From contig CANQWD010000009.1 of NCBI GenBank assembly GCA_947627465.1, positions 33,064-97,063 of the forward strand: 64,000 nucleotides of DNA, in the 5' to 3' direction. Numbering within the stretch: the stretch's first letter is position 1; each line of letters begins with the position of its first letter. The stretch comes from an uncultured Clostridia bacterium (GTDB lineage Bacteria; Bacillota; Clostridia; Oscillospirales; Ruminococcaceae). Position numbers and translations under genes: made by a program. Under the pieces are notes generated by a model. The model was not told the origin of the DNA and did no database searches. It saw only the letters and a list, made by a program, of their open reading frames with translations. Below are positions 42,731 to 52,056 of the stretch, in pieces.

Positions 42731-42796
42731 GGCAGACCACAGCGTTTGACTTCGGCTTGCATAAAGCCGTTGTCAGACTGCGGGCTGCCTTTTTTT
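42731..42796 (+). terminator. Long branched terminator after spoIVA
   Basis: The outer stem GGCAG/CTGCC, the middle GAC/GTC and the inner GGCTT-GCATA-AAGCC form an extended hairpin, followed by seven T residues at 42790-42796. Confidence 0.75.
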
Positions 42797-42815
42797 GGAT
42801 AATTCTTACAATCTA

Positions 42816-42846
42816 TTGACAAGTGAATTATAATATGATATAATAA
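42816..42846 (+). promoter_or_regulatory. Promoter of the Fur-family gene with a Per-box-like dyad
   Basis: TTGACA (42816-42821) and TATAAT (42839-42844), 17-bp spacer. TTATAAT (42828-42834) and ATAATAA (42840-42846) form an imperfect dyad across the -10, like the PerR box (TTATAAT-N-ATTATAA) but with a 5-bp centre. This suggests autoregulation. Confidence 0.6.
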
Positions 42847-42927
42847 ACTTACAGCGAAAACCACGCTGTTAAAATTCTCAATTAACGCATTATTTGTGAT
42901 GACCGTTTTCGGAAAGGAAAATCTGTT

Positions 42928-43323
42928 ATGACCGAGATCGGAAAAAAGTTCTCGCGGCAGCGTGAGATGATATACGAACAAGTCAAGAATTATCCGAACC
43001 ATCCGACTGCGGACGAGGTCTGCAACGCACTTAAAAAAGACTGTCCGAACCTCAGCTTGGGTACGGTTTACCGAAACCTAAATTTGCTTTCGGATATGGG
43101 GTTGTTAACTAAAATTCATCTCGGCGAGAAAGACCGTTTCGACGGCAATACCACCCCCCACTGTCATTTTTTCTGCGAAATCTGCGGCAAGGTATTCGAT
43201 GTTGAGGACAGCGGAATTAACGGAATTGAAGAACGCGTTCTTGCGGGAACGGGTCATCTTGTAAAGCAAGTGTGCGTTAATTTCCGCGGCATCTGCCGAA
43301 ACTGCTCACACGAAAAAACATAA
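42928..43323 (+). CDS. Fur-family transcriptional regulator, PerR-like
   Basis: A 131-residue metal-dependent repressor. The winged helix (residues about 10-75) contains HPTADEVCNAL and LSLGTVYRNLNLL. The metal-binding and dimer domain has PHCHFFCEICGKVFDVED and a second pair, CRNC, for the structural zinc. The PHCHF motif and the preserved histidine/aspartate ligands fit PerR (peroxide response) as well as Fur; the Per-like dyad at its promoter favours PerR. A monocistronic gene between two terminators. Confidence 0.88.
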   Translation: MTEIGKKFSRQREMIYEQVKNYPNHPTADEVCNALKKDCPNLSLGTVYRNLNLLSDMGLLTKIHLGEKDRFDGNTTPHCHFFCEICGKVFDVEDSGINGIEERVLAGTGHLVKQVCVNFRGICRNCSHEKT

Positions 43324-43371
43324 AATATGCCGCTCTCCCCCGTTTGCGGCGGGAAAGAGCGGCATATTTTA
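43321..43371. terminator. Strong bidirectional terminator
   Basis: TAAAATATGCCGCTCT at 43321 pairs with AGAGCGGCATATTTTA ending at 43371. The stop codon of the Fur-family gene is part of the stem. It serves the convergent sugar nucleotidyltransferase gene too. Confidence 0.9.
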
Positions 43372-43400
43372 TGTGAAAATTCTGGCTGCCGCCTTAACCG

Positions 43401-44303
43401 TTACGAAAGCGGCGTTTTGTAAATCCCCTGCTCCACATACCGTTTAAGGACTCCGCGCGCCGCTTCGACCTCGCTTTCGTAGGTTATGCCGAACCAGCGG
43501 CTGTCGGTGGGGATATCAAGGCATTTGAAGCCGTTTTGCTTAATTTCTCTGCCAACGCACTCGGCTATCGTAAGCTCCGCTTTAGGTTCGTCTGCGGGAA
43601 GGGCGTTCAGGAAATCCGAAAGCTGCCGCTCCAGAATTTCCATAAACTCCGCCTTAAATCCCCACATGCTCATCGAAACGGTGTCGTTGTTGTTAAGAAC
43701 CCGCTCCGCGCCGTCGAACGTTCCGCGAATAACGCCGTCCTCGCCGCGCCTTATGCCTTTTGTTTCTTCAACCAAGGTGAGGAAGTGTTCCTCATTCGTG
43801 CGGCAGACGCCGCGGTTTACAACGCCGTTTTCCGAAAGAGTGTTCGCCAGTTTGAAGTCAACGGAACAGCCCGTGCACTTCGGCGCTTTGAGAAAGCCGC
43901 CAAGCAGCTTAAACGCGTCCGCGCCGTAAAAATCGTCCGCGTTTATCACGGCGAACTCTCCGTTGAGGGCGTTCTTGCAGCACCAGAGCGCCTGCGCCGT
44001 TCCCCAAGGCTTTGTACGCGAGGGAAAATCCGCCGCTCTGACGGGCAGTTGATCGGGTGACTGAAACACGTAATCGGTTTTCACGAGCCGTTCCACTCTC
44101 GCGCCGATAGTACTTTTGAAAAGATCCTCGATATCTTTTCGGATAATAAACAGAACTCTTGTAAAACCGTTTTTTAACGCGTCATGAACGGAATAGTCGA
44201 TAAGCAGTTCTCCGCTCGGTCCGAGAGGTTCAAGCTGCTTTATTCTGTCGCCGAAACGGCTGCCCATTCCCGCCGCCAATACTACTAAAGTTAATTCCGA
44301 CAT
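43401..44303 (-). CDS. Sugar-phosphate nucleotidyltransferase
   Basis: A 300-residue NTP-transferase. It has the N-terminal nucleotide-binding signature LAAGMGSRFGDRIKQLEPLG (first 25 residues), the metal-binding NADDFYG and the product-site region NNNDTVSMSMWGF. It joins a sugar-1-phosphate to a nucleotide; the sugar is not predictable. The start at 44303 is chosen because AAAGGAGAAC precedes that ATG. It is the last gene of the long minus-strand cluster and has a strong terminator after it. Confidence 0.85.
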   Translation of the reverse strand: MSELTLVVLAAGMGSRFGDRIKQLEPLGPSGELLIDYSVHDALKNGFTRVLFIIRKDIEDLFKSTIGARVERLVKTDYVFQSPDQLPVRAADFPSRTKPWGTAQALWCCKNALNGEFAVINADDFYGADAFKLLGGFLKAPKCTGCSVDFKLANTLSENGVVNRGVCRTNEEHFLTLVEETKGIRRGEDGVIRGTFDGAERVLNNNDTVSMSMWGFKAEFMEILERQLSDFLNALPADEPKAELTIAECVGREIKQNGFKCLDIPTDSRWFGITYESEVEAARGVLKRYVEQGIYKTPLS

Positions 44304-44380
44304 ATTGTTCTCCTTTTTGGTCAAATGTTGTTAAATGCTTCTGAACGCTTATCGCTCTCGCTTTACGGAGCGGCTTGCCG

Positions 44381-44984
44381 TTACTTCACCTCAAAAATGT
44401 TAAGTTCCGTTCTGTCAAGCTCCAAACCGAGAGCTTCAAAATTACTCTTCAGTTCTTCGGCTGTCTTTCCCGCAATTTTCGCGCGGTACTCATCGCTTAA
44501 ATAGTTCAACTGATACTGCCACGCCGCGCTGTTTATATCCTCGTCCCATTGGAGCGATTCAAGCATCGCGTAATATAAGCCTTCTGCCCCAAAGCACGGG
44601 CTTGTCGTAATCATCGTGCTGATACTGAATTACCTTAGGCTCTGTCTCGCCGTCGAAAACCAACAGGTGAAGATCGCCGCCGCCCGTTTGAGCGATCGGC
44701 ACCAACTTCACGCCCTCGCGGAGCGCTTCGCCCTCGTCCTCTTCGCGCCACGAAAGCCACTCGGCAAGTTCCTCGGCGCGTTCGGGAATTTCCGAAAACA
44801 TCAGCGGTTCAAACTCGCCGTGTATCATCATAAACGATTTCGGGTCGTTTATGTATTTATCGCGAACCTTTTGGAACTCCTCAAACGAGTATTCAAGCCA
44901 CTCCATAGCACCCGTTTCGTAAATCTCGCGGAATTTCTTCGGGAATTTTACCCCGAGTTTGCTTTCAAGTTCATCAAGTTTCAT
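44381..44984 (-). pseudogene. SMI1/KNR4 (SUKH) family protein, frameshifted
   Basis: The frame from ATG 44984 (GAGGA upstream) encodes a SUKH-type domain (LESKLGVKFPKKFREIYETG, then VPIAQTGGGDLHLLVFDG and IQYQHDDYDKPVLW). It then breaks at a G4 run on the coding strand (plus-strand C at 44587-44590). The C-terminal part (AEGLYYAMLESLQWDED to FEVK) continues in another frame to 44381. One G too many explains the break. SUKH proteins act as immunity proteins to contact-dependent or secreted nuclease toxins, or in cell-wall signalling. It follows the GNAT gene. Confidence 0.75.
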
Positions 44985-44992
44985 AAATTTCC

Positions 44993-45475
44993 TCACAATC
45001 TCTTAACGTATTTGTGATCCGTGACGATAACGCCGCCGACATCGCAGCAGAGCGTGTCACCGTTAGGGAGATAACCGTGAGCGTTATAGAACCGTTTGGC
45101 GCGTTCGTTGCCCTCCAAAACGTAAAGATAAGCGTAATTGAAACCCTGTTCGCGGAGCCACTTCTCCCCACGTTCAAACACCGCCGAACCGTAACCGCAC
45201 CCCCAAAAATCGGGGTGAGTGTAGAGAGTGTGTATCTCGCCCCAACTGCTCATTTTAGGCTCGTCCGCCGCTCGTGCGTGACAGTGCGCGACTATTTTCC
45301 CGTCCTCGACCGCCGCAAAACTGCCGCCGTCAAGGAATTTGCCTTTCCAGCGCTCTGCGGTGAGTTCGTCCAAAAATTTCTGTGGCAAAAGACCTTTGTA
45401 GCCCGCTCTCCAACTCGCGAGATAAAGCTTGCCAAGCTCCGCGAGGTCGCTTTCCGTCACCGTGCGAATTTCCAT
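44993..45475 (-). CDS. GNAT-family N-acetyltransferase
   Basis: A 160-residue acetyltransferase with the GNAT fold. The acetyl-CoA loop is HPDFWGCGYGSAVFERGEKWL (about residues 87-107), followed by LEGNERAKRFYNAHGY. The acceptor is unknown. It lies 9 bp after valS, with ribosome binding site AAGGAG, and overlaps the region upstream of the SUKH gene; all are on one strand. Confidence 0.9.
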   Translation of the reverse strand: MEIRTVTESDLAELGKLYLASWRAGYKGLLPQKFLDELTAERWKGKFLDGGSFAAVEDGKIVAHCHARAADEPKMSSWGEIHTLYTHPDFWGCGYGSAVFERGEKWLREQGFNYAYLYVLEGNERAKRFYNAHGYLPNGDTLCCDVGGVIVTDHKYVKRL

Positions 45476-45484
45476 AGCCGCTCC

Positions 45485-48115
45485 TTACTTTAAGCTCTCT
45501 ATACTTTCGAGAATTTTCTTCATCTTCTCCTCGGCTTTCGCGAGTTTGGCGCGTTCGTTCTCGATCTGCTGAGCGGGAGCTTTCGACAAGAAGCCTTGAT
45601 TGTTCAGTTTGCCCGAAAGGAAGTCGATGTCCTTTTGAGCCGCCTTTTTCTCCTTTTCGAGACGAGCGAGTTCCTTTTCCTTATCTACAAGTTCTCCCAT
45701 AGGAATGAATACGCGTGCGCTGTCGGTGACTACCGTCGCCATACCGTCGGTGTTTTCGGCTTTTTCGACTACGGAGAACTCGCCCGCGCCCGCGAGTTTT
45801 TCAAAGAACGGCTTCGCGTTGTTGAAAATGTCCGCGAACTGCGTTTCAACTATCTCGGTGACTTTCTTCGACTGCGGCACGTTCATTTCGTTGCGCTGAA
45901 CGCGAACGGCTCTGATAACGTCGATGACTTTGGAAAATTCTTCCTTTTCCTTAGTAAAGTTGAGTTTTTCGTCATATTCGCACCATTTGGTCATCATAAT
46001 GCTGTCTTCCTCACCGTGGGGAATGGACTGCCAAATCTCTTCAGTAACGAACGGGATAAACGGGTGGAGCGTTTTCAAAATACCTCTCATTATATAAACA
46101 AGAACGTTTTGCGCCGCGAGAGCGGTTTCTCCGCCCGCCTGAATACGCGGCTTCGTAAGCTCGATATACCAATCGCAGAAAATATCCCAAGTGAAGTCGT
46201 AAACGTTCTGAACGGCAACGCCGAGTTCATACGCTTCCAAATTATTCGTGACGTTCTTTATCATATCGTTGAACAGCGACAGCGCCCATTTGTCCTCGAT
46301 AGGCATATCGGCGGGGAGCTTAGGCTCGGTGAAGTCTTCGGGCAAGTTCATCAAGATAAAGCGCGACGCGTTCCAGAGCTTGTTTATAAAGTTGCGCGAG
46401 TTGGTGACTTTCGTTTCCGACCAGCGCATATCGTTGCCGGGAGCGTTGCCCGTAACGAGCGTTAAACGCAGAGCGTCCGCGCCGTATTTGTCGATAATTT
46501 CCAGCGGGTCTACGCCGTTGCCGAGAGACTTCGACATCTTCCTCCCCTGCTCGTCTCTAACAAGTCCGTGAATAAGCACGTCTTTAAACGGCTTCTGACC
46601 CGTGTGCTCCAGTCCGCTGAAAATCATTCTCGATACCCAGAACGTGATGATGTCGTAGCCCGTAACGAGCGTCTGGGTGGGATAGAAGTACTCGTAATCG
46701 GGAGTTTTCTCGGGCCAGCCCAAAGTCGAGAAAGGCCACAGCGCGGAACTGAACCAAGTATCGAGCGTGTCCTCGTCCTGAACCATAGGCGCGCCGCACT
46801 TCGGGCACTTATCTATGCCGTCGAGAGTTATCACAGTGTGTCCGCATTCTTTGTTTTGGCAATAGAACGCGGGTATTCTGTGTCCCCACCAGATCTGACG
46901 GGAAATGCACCAGTCGCGGATATTATCCATCCAGAACAGGTAGCTGTTTTCAAAGCGCTTCGGGATATAGCGAAGTTCGCCCGATTTTACAACGTCAATA
47001 GCGGGCTTCGCGAGTTCTTTCATTTTGACGAACCACTGCAAAGAAGCGGTAGGCTCCACGGTCGTGCCGCACCGCTGACAAGTGCCGACGTTGTGCTTGT
47101 GCGGCTCTACCTTAACGAGCAAGCCCTGAGCTTCCAAATCGGCGACCATTACTTTACGCGCTTCATATCTGTCCATTCCCGAATACTTGCCGAAGCCGTC
47201 TTTGATAGTCGCGTCGTCGTTCATCATGTGGATAACGGGCAGATCATGCCGCTTGCCGACTTCAAAGTCGTTGGGGTCGTGCGCGGGAGTTATCTTAACA
47301 CAGCCCGTTCCGAACTCCATATCCACGTAATCGTCCGCTACTACTGGAATTTCGCGGTCGGTGAGCGGAAGTTTCAGCATTTTGCCGACTAAATTCGTGT
47401 AGCGCTCGTCTTTGGGATTTACGGCAACCGCACTGTCGCCGAGAAGCGTTTCGGGACGCGTGGTCGCAATCTCCACAAAACCGCTTCCGTCCGCTATCGG
47501 ATAGTTGATGTGCCAGAAAAAGCCGTCCTGTTCCTCATATTCCGTTTCGATATCGGAAATAGAGGTCTTGCAGTTCGGACACCAGTTGATTATGCGCTCG
47601 CCGCGGTAGATAAGACCCTTGTTGTGCAAGTCCATAAAGACCTTCTGAACGGCTTTTGAGCAGCCCTCGTCCATAGTGAAGCGGTCGCGGCTCCAGTCAC
47701 AGGAGGAACCCATTTTGCGCTGCTGCTCTCTTATTCGTCCGCCGTATTTCTCGGTCCATTCCCAAGCGCGTTTGAGAAAGCCGTCGCGCCCGAGGTCGTA
47801 TTTCGTAATGCCCTCCTCTTTCATCGCCGAAACGATCTTCGCTTCGGTAGCAAGAGCGGCGTGGTCTGTGCCGGGCAGCCAAAGCGCGGAATAGCCCTCC
47901 ATTCTCTTAAAGCGGATAAGTATATCCTGAAGCGTGCTGTCGAGTGCGTGTCCCATGTGGAGCTGTCCCGTGACGTTGGGCGGCGGCATTACTATCGTAT
48001 AGGGCTTTTTCTCAGGGTCGCGTTCCGCTTTGAAATAGCCGCTCTCCTCCCAGTATTTGTAAAGTCTGTCCTCGAAATCTTTCGGGGAGTAGGTTTTTGC
48101 AAGTTCCTTTTTCAT
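45485..48115 (-). CDS. valS: Valyl-tRNA synthetase
   Basis: An 876-residue class I synthetase. The HIGH-like motif is QLHMGHAL (about residue 45) and the KMSKS motif is GRKMSKSLGNGVDP. The connective editing domain, zinc-binding cysteines (CQNKECGHTV, CPKCGA) and C-terminal coiled-coil arm (KEKELARLEKEKKAAQKDI) are all present. It charges tRNA-Val. The start at 48115 is supported by AAAGGAT upstream; the longer frame upstream has no ribosome binding site. No T-box was found in the 108-bp gap before it. Confidence 0.96.
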   Translation of the reverse strand: MKKELAKTYSPKDFEDRLYKYWEESGYFKAERDPEKKPYTIVMPPPNVTGQLHMGHALDSTLQDILIRFKRMEGYSALWLPGTDHAALATEAKIVSAMKEEGITKYDLGRDGFLKRAWEWTEKYGGRIREQQRKMGSSCDWSRDRFTMDEGCSKAVQKVFMDLHNKGLIYRGERIINWCPNCKTSISDIETEYEEQDGFFWHINYPIADGSGFVEIATTRPETLLGDSAVAVNPKDERYTNLVGKMLKLPLTDREIPVVADDYVDMEFGTGCVKITPAHDPNDFEVGKRHDLPVIHMMNDDATIKDGFGKYSGMDRYEARKVMVADLEAQGLLVKVEPHKHNVGTCQRCGTTVEPTASLQWFVKMKELAKPAIDVVKSGELRYIPKRFENSYLFWMDNIRDWCISRQIWWGHRIPAFYCQNKECGHTVITLDGIDKCPKCGAPMVQDEDTLDTWFSSALWPFSTLGWPEKTPDYEYFYPTQTLVTGYDIITFWVSRMIFSGLEHTGQKPFKDVLIHGLVRDEQGRKMSKSLGNGVDPLEIIDKYGADALRLTLVTGNAPGNDMRWSETKVTNSRNFINKLWNASRFILMNLPEDFTEPKLPADMPIEDKWALSLFNDMIKNVTNNLEAYELGVAVQNVYDFTWDIFCDWYIELTKPRIQAGGETALAAQNVLVYIMRGILKTLHPFIPFVTEEIWQSIPHGEEDSIMMTKWCEYDEKLNFTKEKEEFSKVIDVIRAVRVQRNEMNVPQSKKVTEIVETQFADIFNNAKPFFEKLAGAGEFSVVEKAENTDGMATVVTDSARVFIPMGELVDKEKELARLEKEKKAAQKDIDFLSGKLNNQGFLSKAPAQQIENERAKLAKAEEKMKKILESIESLK

Positions 48116-48223
48116 TGGTTTATATCCTTTCTTTGAGTTACTTTTTGTATATGTTATGGAACAGCCGCGTTTTTCCCGCCTGCGGCGAAAAAAAGGCATT
48201 AAATCAGCGTTCCCTTATGTTTC

Positions 48224-48922
48224 TTAATCGCATTCCTCGGAGATAAATTTAAAATCCCCGGTCTTGTCTATTTTATCGAGAACGCGGCTTTTTAACCGCT
48301 CCTCAAACGTCTCCGCCGCCTTATTGAACAGCATACTCCGAAATTCGCCGTTAGTACACATCAGCATAACGCCGAGCGCCTCGCGGTCGATCGTTATCAT
48401 CTTCTCAACGGAATAATTTCCGCTGTTGTCGGCGGTCGTGACGTCTCCGTCATATTCGTCGATAACCGACCGCATTTCTTCGGCGGTGGCACATTTAACC
48501 GCGATCTCGACCGCTTCTCCGTCGTAAAACTTACCGACAAAAAGCCGCGCGAGTTTTTGCTTGCGTTTGATTATCTCTTTCGCTATTTTATCAGCCTGTT
48601 CCTTGACGAATTTCAGAACGCCGCTCTCGGACTTCATAATATCCTTGAACCAAATGTATATAAGCCTTACGCGCTCACCCTCGGCAAGCGTGACCTTATC
48701 AAGCGTGCCGTTCTTATCGTACAAAGCGGTAAGCGCGTTCGGCATAAGCTCTTTCGGAACGCTGTATACGCGCACCTCGCTTTCGTACATCGGCGCATCA
48801 TAAGTCAACAGTCCGTATTTTTCGTCATAGTTAAGCTCTAAGCACTCGCCGCCCGAATTGTCTAACTCGGCGAATTTGAACTCTCCCGCCTTGAATTTCC
48901 GCGGGATCTTATAAACGCCCAT
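48224..48922 (-). CDS. Hypothetical protein
   Basis: A 232-residue soluble protein of no recognised family, with mixed alpha/beta composition, a central basic helix (KFVKEQADKIAKEIIKRKQKLARLFVGKFYDG) and acidic ends. No signal peptide, membrane segment or catalytic motif. The ribosome binding site AAAGGAG is good. It lies between a DUF2262-like gene and valS on the same strand. Confidence 0.6.
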   Translation of the reverse strand: MGVYKIPRKFKAGEFKFAELDNSGGECLELNYDEKYGLLTYDAPMYESEVRVYSVPKELMPNALTALYDKNGTLDKVTLAEGERVRLIYIWFKDIMKSESGVLKFVKEQADKIAKEIIKRKQKLARLFVGKFYDGEAVEIAVKCATAEEMRSVIDEYDGDVTTADNSGNYSVEKMITIDREALGVMLMCTNGEFRSMLFNKAAETFEERLKSRVLDKIDKTGDFKFISEECD

Positions 48923-48998
48923 TTGTATGCTCCTTTAAACGTTCACGCAGATTATTTCGACCGCGCTTTATTTGTCAATTGTTAATTGTCAACTGACA

Positions 48999-49577
48999 TC
49001 AGCCCCAGAGCGCGCCGTCCGTGATATTTCCGTCCGTGTCTATGTATATCATAAACCCGTGGTCTGTGAACAGACCGTCCAAACTCATATCAACAACTAT
49101 CGTCCCGTCGTCCTCAACGCCGATAAAGCCAACGGAAATGTGCTTTTTGAACTCCTCGGGCGGCATCGGGTCGGGTTCCTCGTCATCCTCGCTGTCGCTG
49201 TCATATCCCGCGCTCCATATCTCGATAGGCTCTTCGGGGTGCTCGGGGTCTATAAAGTCGTTGAACGTGTACTCGATAAGCCGCTTTTCAAGCTCGGCGG
49301 AGTTCTCGACTGCCCATTTGAGCCGTTTAAATCCGCTCTCGCCGGTCGGGTCATCGTTGCAGCGAACGGTTGCACTGATTTTGTCTTCCGCGCCGTGCCA
49401 GACGGCGTCGCCCTCGTAATACTTATGATAATTCGGGCGTTTCTTACCGTTTTCATCAATTATTGTAGACCTTGTTTCAACGAGTTTGAACCTGCCGAGT
49501 TCGTTCTCGACATAAACAGGTTCAGGCTTGGGTTTCCCAAAAAGAAATTCGGAAAATTTTTTACCGAAATTTGACAT
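48999..49577 (-). CDS. DUF2262-like protein
   Basis: A 192-residue soluble acidic protein. The second half (YTFNDFIDPEHPEEPIEIWS, then GFIGVEDDGTIVVDMSLDGLFTDHGF) resembles DUF2262 proteins, which are sometimes found near toxin-immunity genes. The assignment is tentative. The ATG 49577 has AAAGG 7 bases upstream and starts 3 bp before the end of rqcH, so it is coupled to it. Confidence 0.55.
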   Translation of the reverse strand: MSNFGKKFSEFLFGKPKPEPVYVENELGRFKLVETRSTIIDENGKKRPNYHKYYEGDAVWHGAEDKISATVRCNDDPTGESGFKRLKWAVENSAELEKRLIEYTFNDFIDPEHPEEPIEIWSAGYDSDSEDDEEPDPMPPEEFKKHISVGFIGVEDDGTIVVDMSLDGLFTDHGFMIYIDTDGNITDGALWG

Positions 49578-49579
49578 AA

Positions 49580-51355
49580 TCAATCCTTTCCGCGCAGCTT
49601 CTCGACCGTGCTCTCATCGGGCGTGACGTAAAGCGTCTTGTTGTTCGTGAAGATAACCATTCCGGGCTTAGCTCCCGCGGGCTTTTTGACGAACTTCACG
49701 GCAACGTAGTCCACGGGCACACCCGAACCGCTTTTGCCTTTTGAGTGATACGCCGCGAGTATCGCCGCTTCGGTTATCGTTTTCTCGGACGGAGTTTGAC
49801 CGTTCGTTCTGATAATTACGTGCGAACCCGCGATATCCTTGGTGTGAAGCCAAATATCGGTCGCTTTGGCGGTTTTCAGCGTGAGTATATCGTTCTGGCG
49901 ATTGTTGCGCCCCACAAGTATCTCAAAGCCCTCGGAGGAGCGGAATTTCAGCGGCTCTGACGGCTTTTTGCTTAGTCGGTCGTCTCCCTTTCGAGCGCGA
50001 ATGTAACCTTGCTCCAAAAGTTCACGGCGAATTTCGGCGAGTTCCAAAGCCGTTTCGGAGCGCCGAATGAAATCAAGCACGCTGTCAAGGTAGGATAACT
50101 CCTCGCCGCCCTTTTTGATAAACTCCGTGAGTTTTCTCTCCGCCGTGTCGAGTTTTCGGTATTCGTTGTAATATTTCTGTGCGTTTTGAGCGGGAGTGAG
50201 CCGAACGTCAAGCGAAATCTCGCGCGGCTCTCCCGTATAAAAATCCTCCAGAACGCATTTTGTCATTCCCTTTTCGAGACGGTAAATATTCGCGTTGATA
50301 AGGTCGCCTATCATGCGGAAAACCTCGCGTTCTGCACACTCGGCAAGTTCTTTTTTCTGCAGCTCCAGCTTGCGCGAAACGCGCTCGTAAGCGGTATTGA
50401 CGGTTTTCAGCAGATCTCGCGCTTTTTGCTTCATACGGTCTTGACGAGCCGCCGCTCCATAAAAGCTGTCGAGAAGTTTGCTCGGACTGTCAAATTTTTC
50501 CGCTTTGTAGAGCGTTCCGTACTGCTTTATTTCAACAAACGAAAAATCCTTTTTCTTGCCCGTTTCATCGGTGAGAAGCGTGTAGTTTGCAGCGCCGTTA
50601 AGCGAGTTTTTCGCGTTCTCCAGAAAATCGCCGACGCGCATTTTCACGGGGTCGGAAAGTTCGCCGACGACCGCGTCAACGTCGCCCGCGGCGTAATAAG
50701 CGCACTCCCGCGCGAAAATCGGCGCAATGCCCTCCAAGACGTTCACGAGAGCCTTTGCAAGCCGCTGACTATCATATTCTTTGCCGAAAAGCTCCGCGAA
50801 AATATCCGAAACATCGGTATTCAGTAAACTAAACCTCGGAACGCGCGGCGGCGCTTCATACGGGATATTAGGCAAAATGCGCCGACCCGTGAAGTTCTCG
50901 TCGCCGCCGTCCGTTATGCGCTTTATGCTGTCCACTACACGTCCATCGCGAATTAGAATGATGTTGGAATAGCGCCCCATAATCTCGCTTGTGAGCGTGT
51001 TCAGCACCTTATCGCCTATCTCGTTTACGCATTCAAAATCGAAGTACAGAATACGCTCAAGGTCGTCCTGACGTATTCCGACGAGTTTTCCACCGCTCAA
51101 ATGCTTGCGCAAAATCATACAGAACAGCGGCGGCGCGGAGGGGTTTTCAAATTCCAACTCCGTGAAATGAACACGCGCCGCCGTGCCGTTCGCCGAGAAC
51201 ATAATCTTTTTCGCGCTCCTGTCCTCGCCACCGAGCATACGTAATGAAACGACTATCTCCTCGCGCGAGGGTTGTGAAATTTTATCCACTCTCGCGCCCA
51301 CAAGCGCGGAGAGTTCTTCTTTAACGCAATGTAAAAACGCTCCGTCAAGCGACAT
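49580..51355 (-). CDS. rqcH: Ribosome quality-control factor RqcH (NFACT/FbpA family)
   Basis: A 591-residue protein with the NFACT-N domain (residues about 1-260), a central coiled-coil pair and the C-terminal NFACT-R domain containing TDIWLHTKDIAGSHVIIRTNG. RqcH binds stalled 50S-peptidyl-tRNA complexes and recruits tRNA-Ala to add C-terminal alanine tails that mark the nascent chain for degradation. The family was formerly called fibronectin-binding protein. Full length, with ribosome binding site AGGGGG. It lies in a translation-related minus-strand cluster with valS and trmK. Confidence 0.93.
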   Translation of the reverse strand: MSLDGAFLHCVKEELSALVGARVDKISQPSREEIVVSLRMLGGEDRSAKKIMFSANGTAARVHFTELEFENPSAPPLFCMILRKHLSGGKLVGIRQDDLERILYFDFECVNEIGDKVLNTLTSEIMGRYSNIILIRDGRVVDSIKRITDGGDENFTGRRILPNIPYEAPPRVPRFSLLNTDVSDIFAELFGKEYDSQRLAKALVNVLEGIAPIFARECAYYAAGDVDAVVGELSDPVKMRVGDFLENAKNSLNGAANYTLLTDETGKKKDFSFVEIKQYGTLYKAEKFDSPSKLLDSFYGAAARQDRMKQKARDLLKTVNTAYERVSRKLELQKKELAECAEREVFRMIGDLINANIYRLEKGMTKCVLEDFYTGEPREISLDVRLTPAQNAQKYYNEYRKLDTAERKLTEFIKKGGEELSYLDSVLDFIRRSETALELAEIRRELLEQGYIRARKGDDRLSKKPSEPLKFRSSEGFEILVGRNNRQNDILTLKTAKATDIWLHTKDIAGSHVIIRTNGQTPSEKTITEAAILAAYHSKGKSGSGVPVDYVAVKFVKKPAGAKPGMVIFTNNKTLYVTPDESTVEKLRGKD

Positions 51356-51371
51356 TTCGCCGCCCCCTTTT

Positions 51372-52028
51372 TTACGTTTGATTTATCAGCTTTTTGCTCC
51401 ACGAAAACAACGCATTAGACATTTCGGTAAATTCAACCGCACCGCCATTCTTCAAATGTTGAAAGGTTTGAAGTATCGTCCGCTCGTTTTCGGAAACGGC
51501 AGTTAAAAGGTCACTTTGGCACTTTAGATACTTGCCCGTCCGTTTAAAACAAACCGCCCGGACGACAAACGAGGCGGACTTATACAAGCCTTTGAGTATC
51601 TCCCCGCTTTTTTCGTAGAGCATATTGTGAACACAGCCGTGATAGATATTGCAAGCTCCCGTTTTTATTGCTCCCAAAACGGCGTTATCATCGATAACTT
51701 TAAGCAGAGTGTCAAGACTTCCCGTTATGGGAACTGTATCGTAATAAAATTGAAACAGGTCGGACGGAGACCAATTCATCAGCTCGTTTTTTCCGCTCAA
51801 GAAACCGCAGATAAGTTCCCGGTGAGTAAGAGCGTCGAGCATATCGTTGTATTTTTGAATATCGATCGGCAGCAGCTCGTCAAGTATTACGACCAAATCA
51901 ATGTCGCTTGTTTCCGTGGCTTCGCCGCGCCCGTAGCTGCCCTGCAAGCCGACAAACCAAATGCGTTCGCCGAATGTGTTTTGCAAAGCCGGTAAAAAAT
52001 CGTCAAGCCATGATTTGATTTCAATCAT
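51372..52028 (-). CDS. Nucleotidyltransferase-domain protein
   Basis: A 218-residue protein with the Pol-beta-like motif GLQGSYGRGEATETSDIDLVV (residues about 27-47), which includes the two metal-binding aspartates. The rest is helical. It resembles MNT/aminoglycoside-type nucleotidyltransferases of unknown substrate. Between nif3 and rqcH, with ribosome binding site AAAGGAAT. Confidence 0.82.
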   Translation of the reverse strand: MIEIKSWLDDFLPALQNTFGERIWFVGLQGSYGRGEATETSDIDLVVILDELLPIDIQKYNDMLDALTHRELICGFLSGKNELMNWSPSDLFQFYYDTVPITGSLDTLLKVIDDNAVLGAIKTGACNIYHGCVHNMLYEKSGEILKGLYKSASFVVRAVCFKRTGKYLKCQSDLLTAVSENERTILQTFQHLKNGGAVEFTEMSNALFSWSKKLINQT

Positions 52029-52056
52029 TTATTTTATTCCTTTAATATGAAATTAT

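Noticed and set aside
48116..48223. A T-box leader for valS
   Set aside because: The gap is only 108 bp, with no specifier stem, T-box core sequence or terminator.
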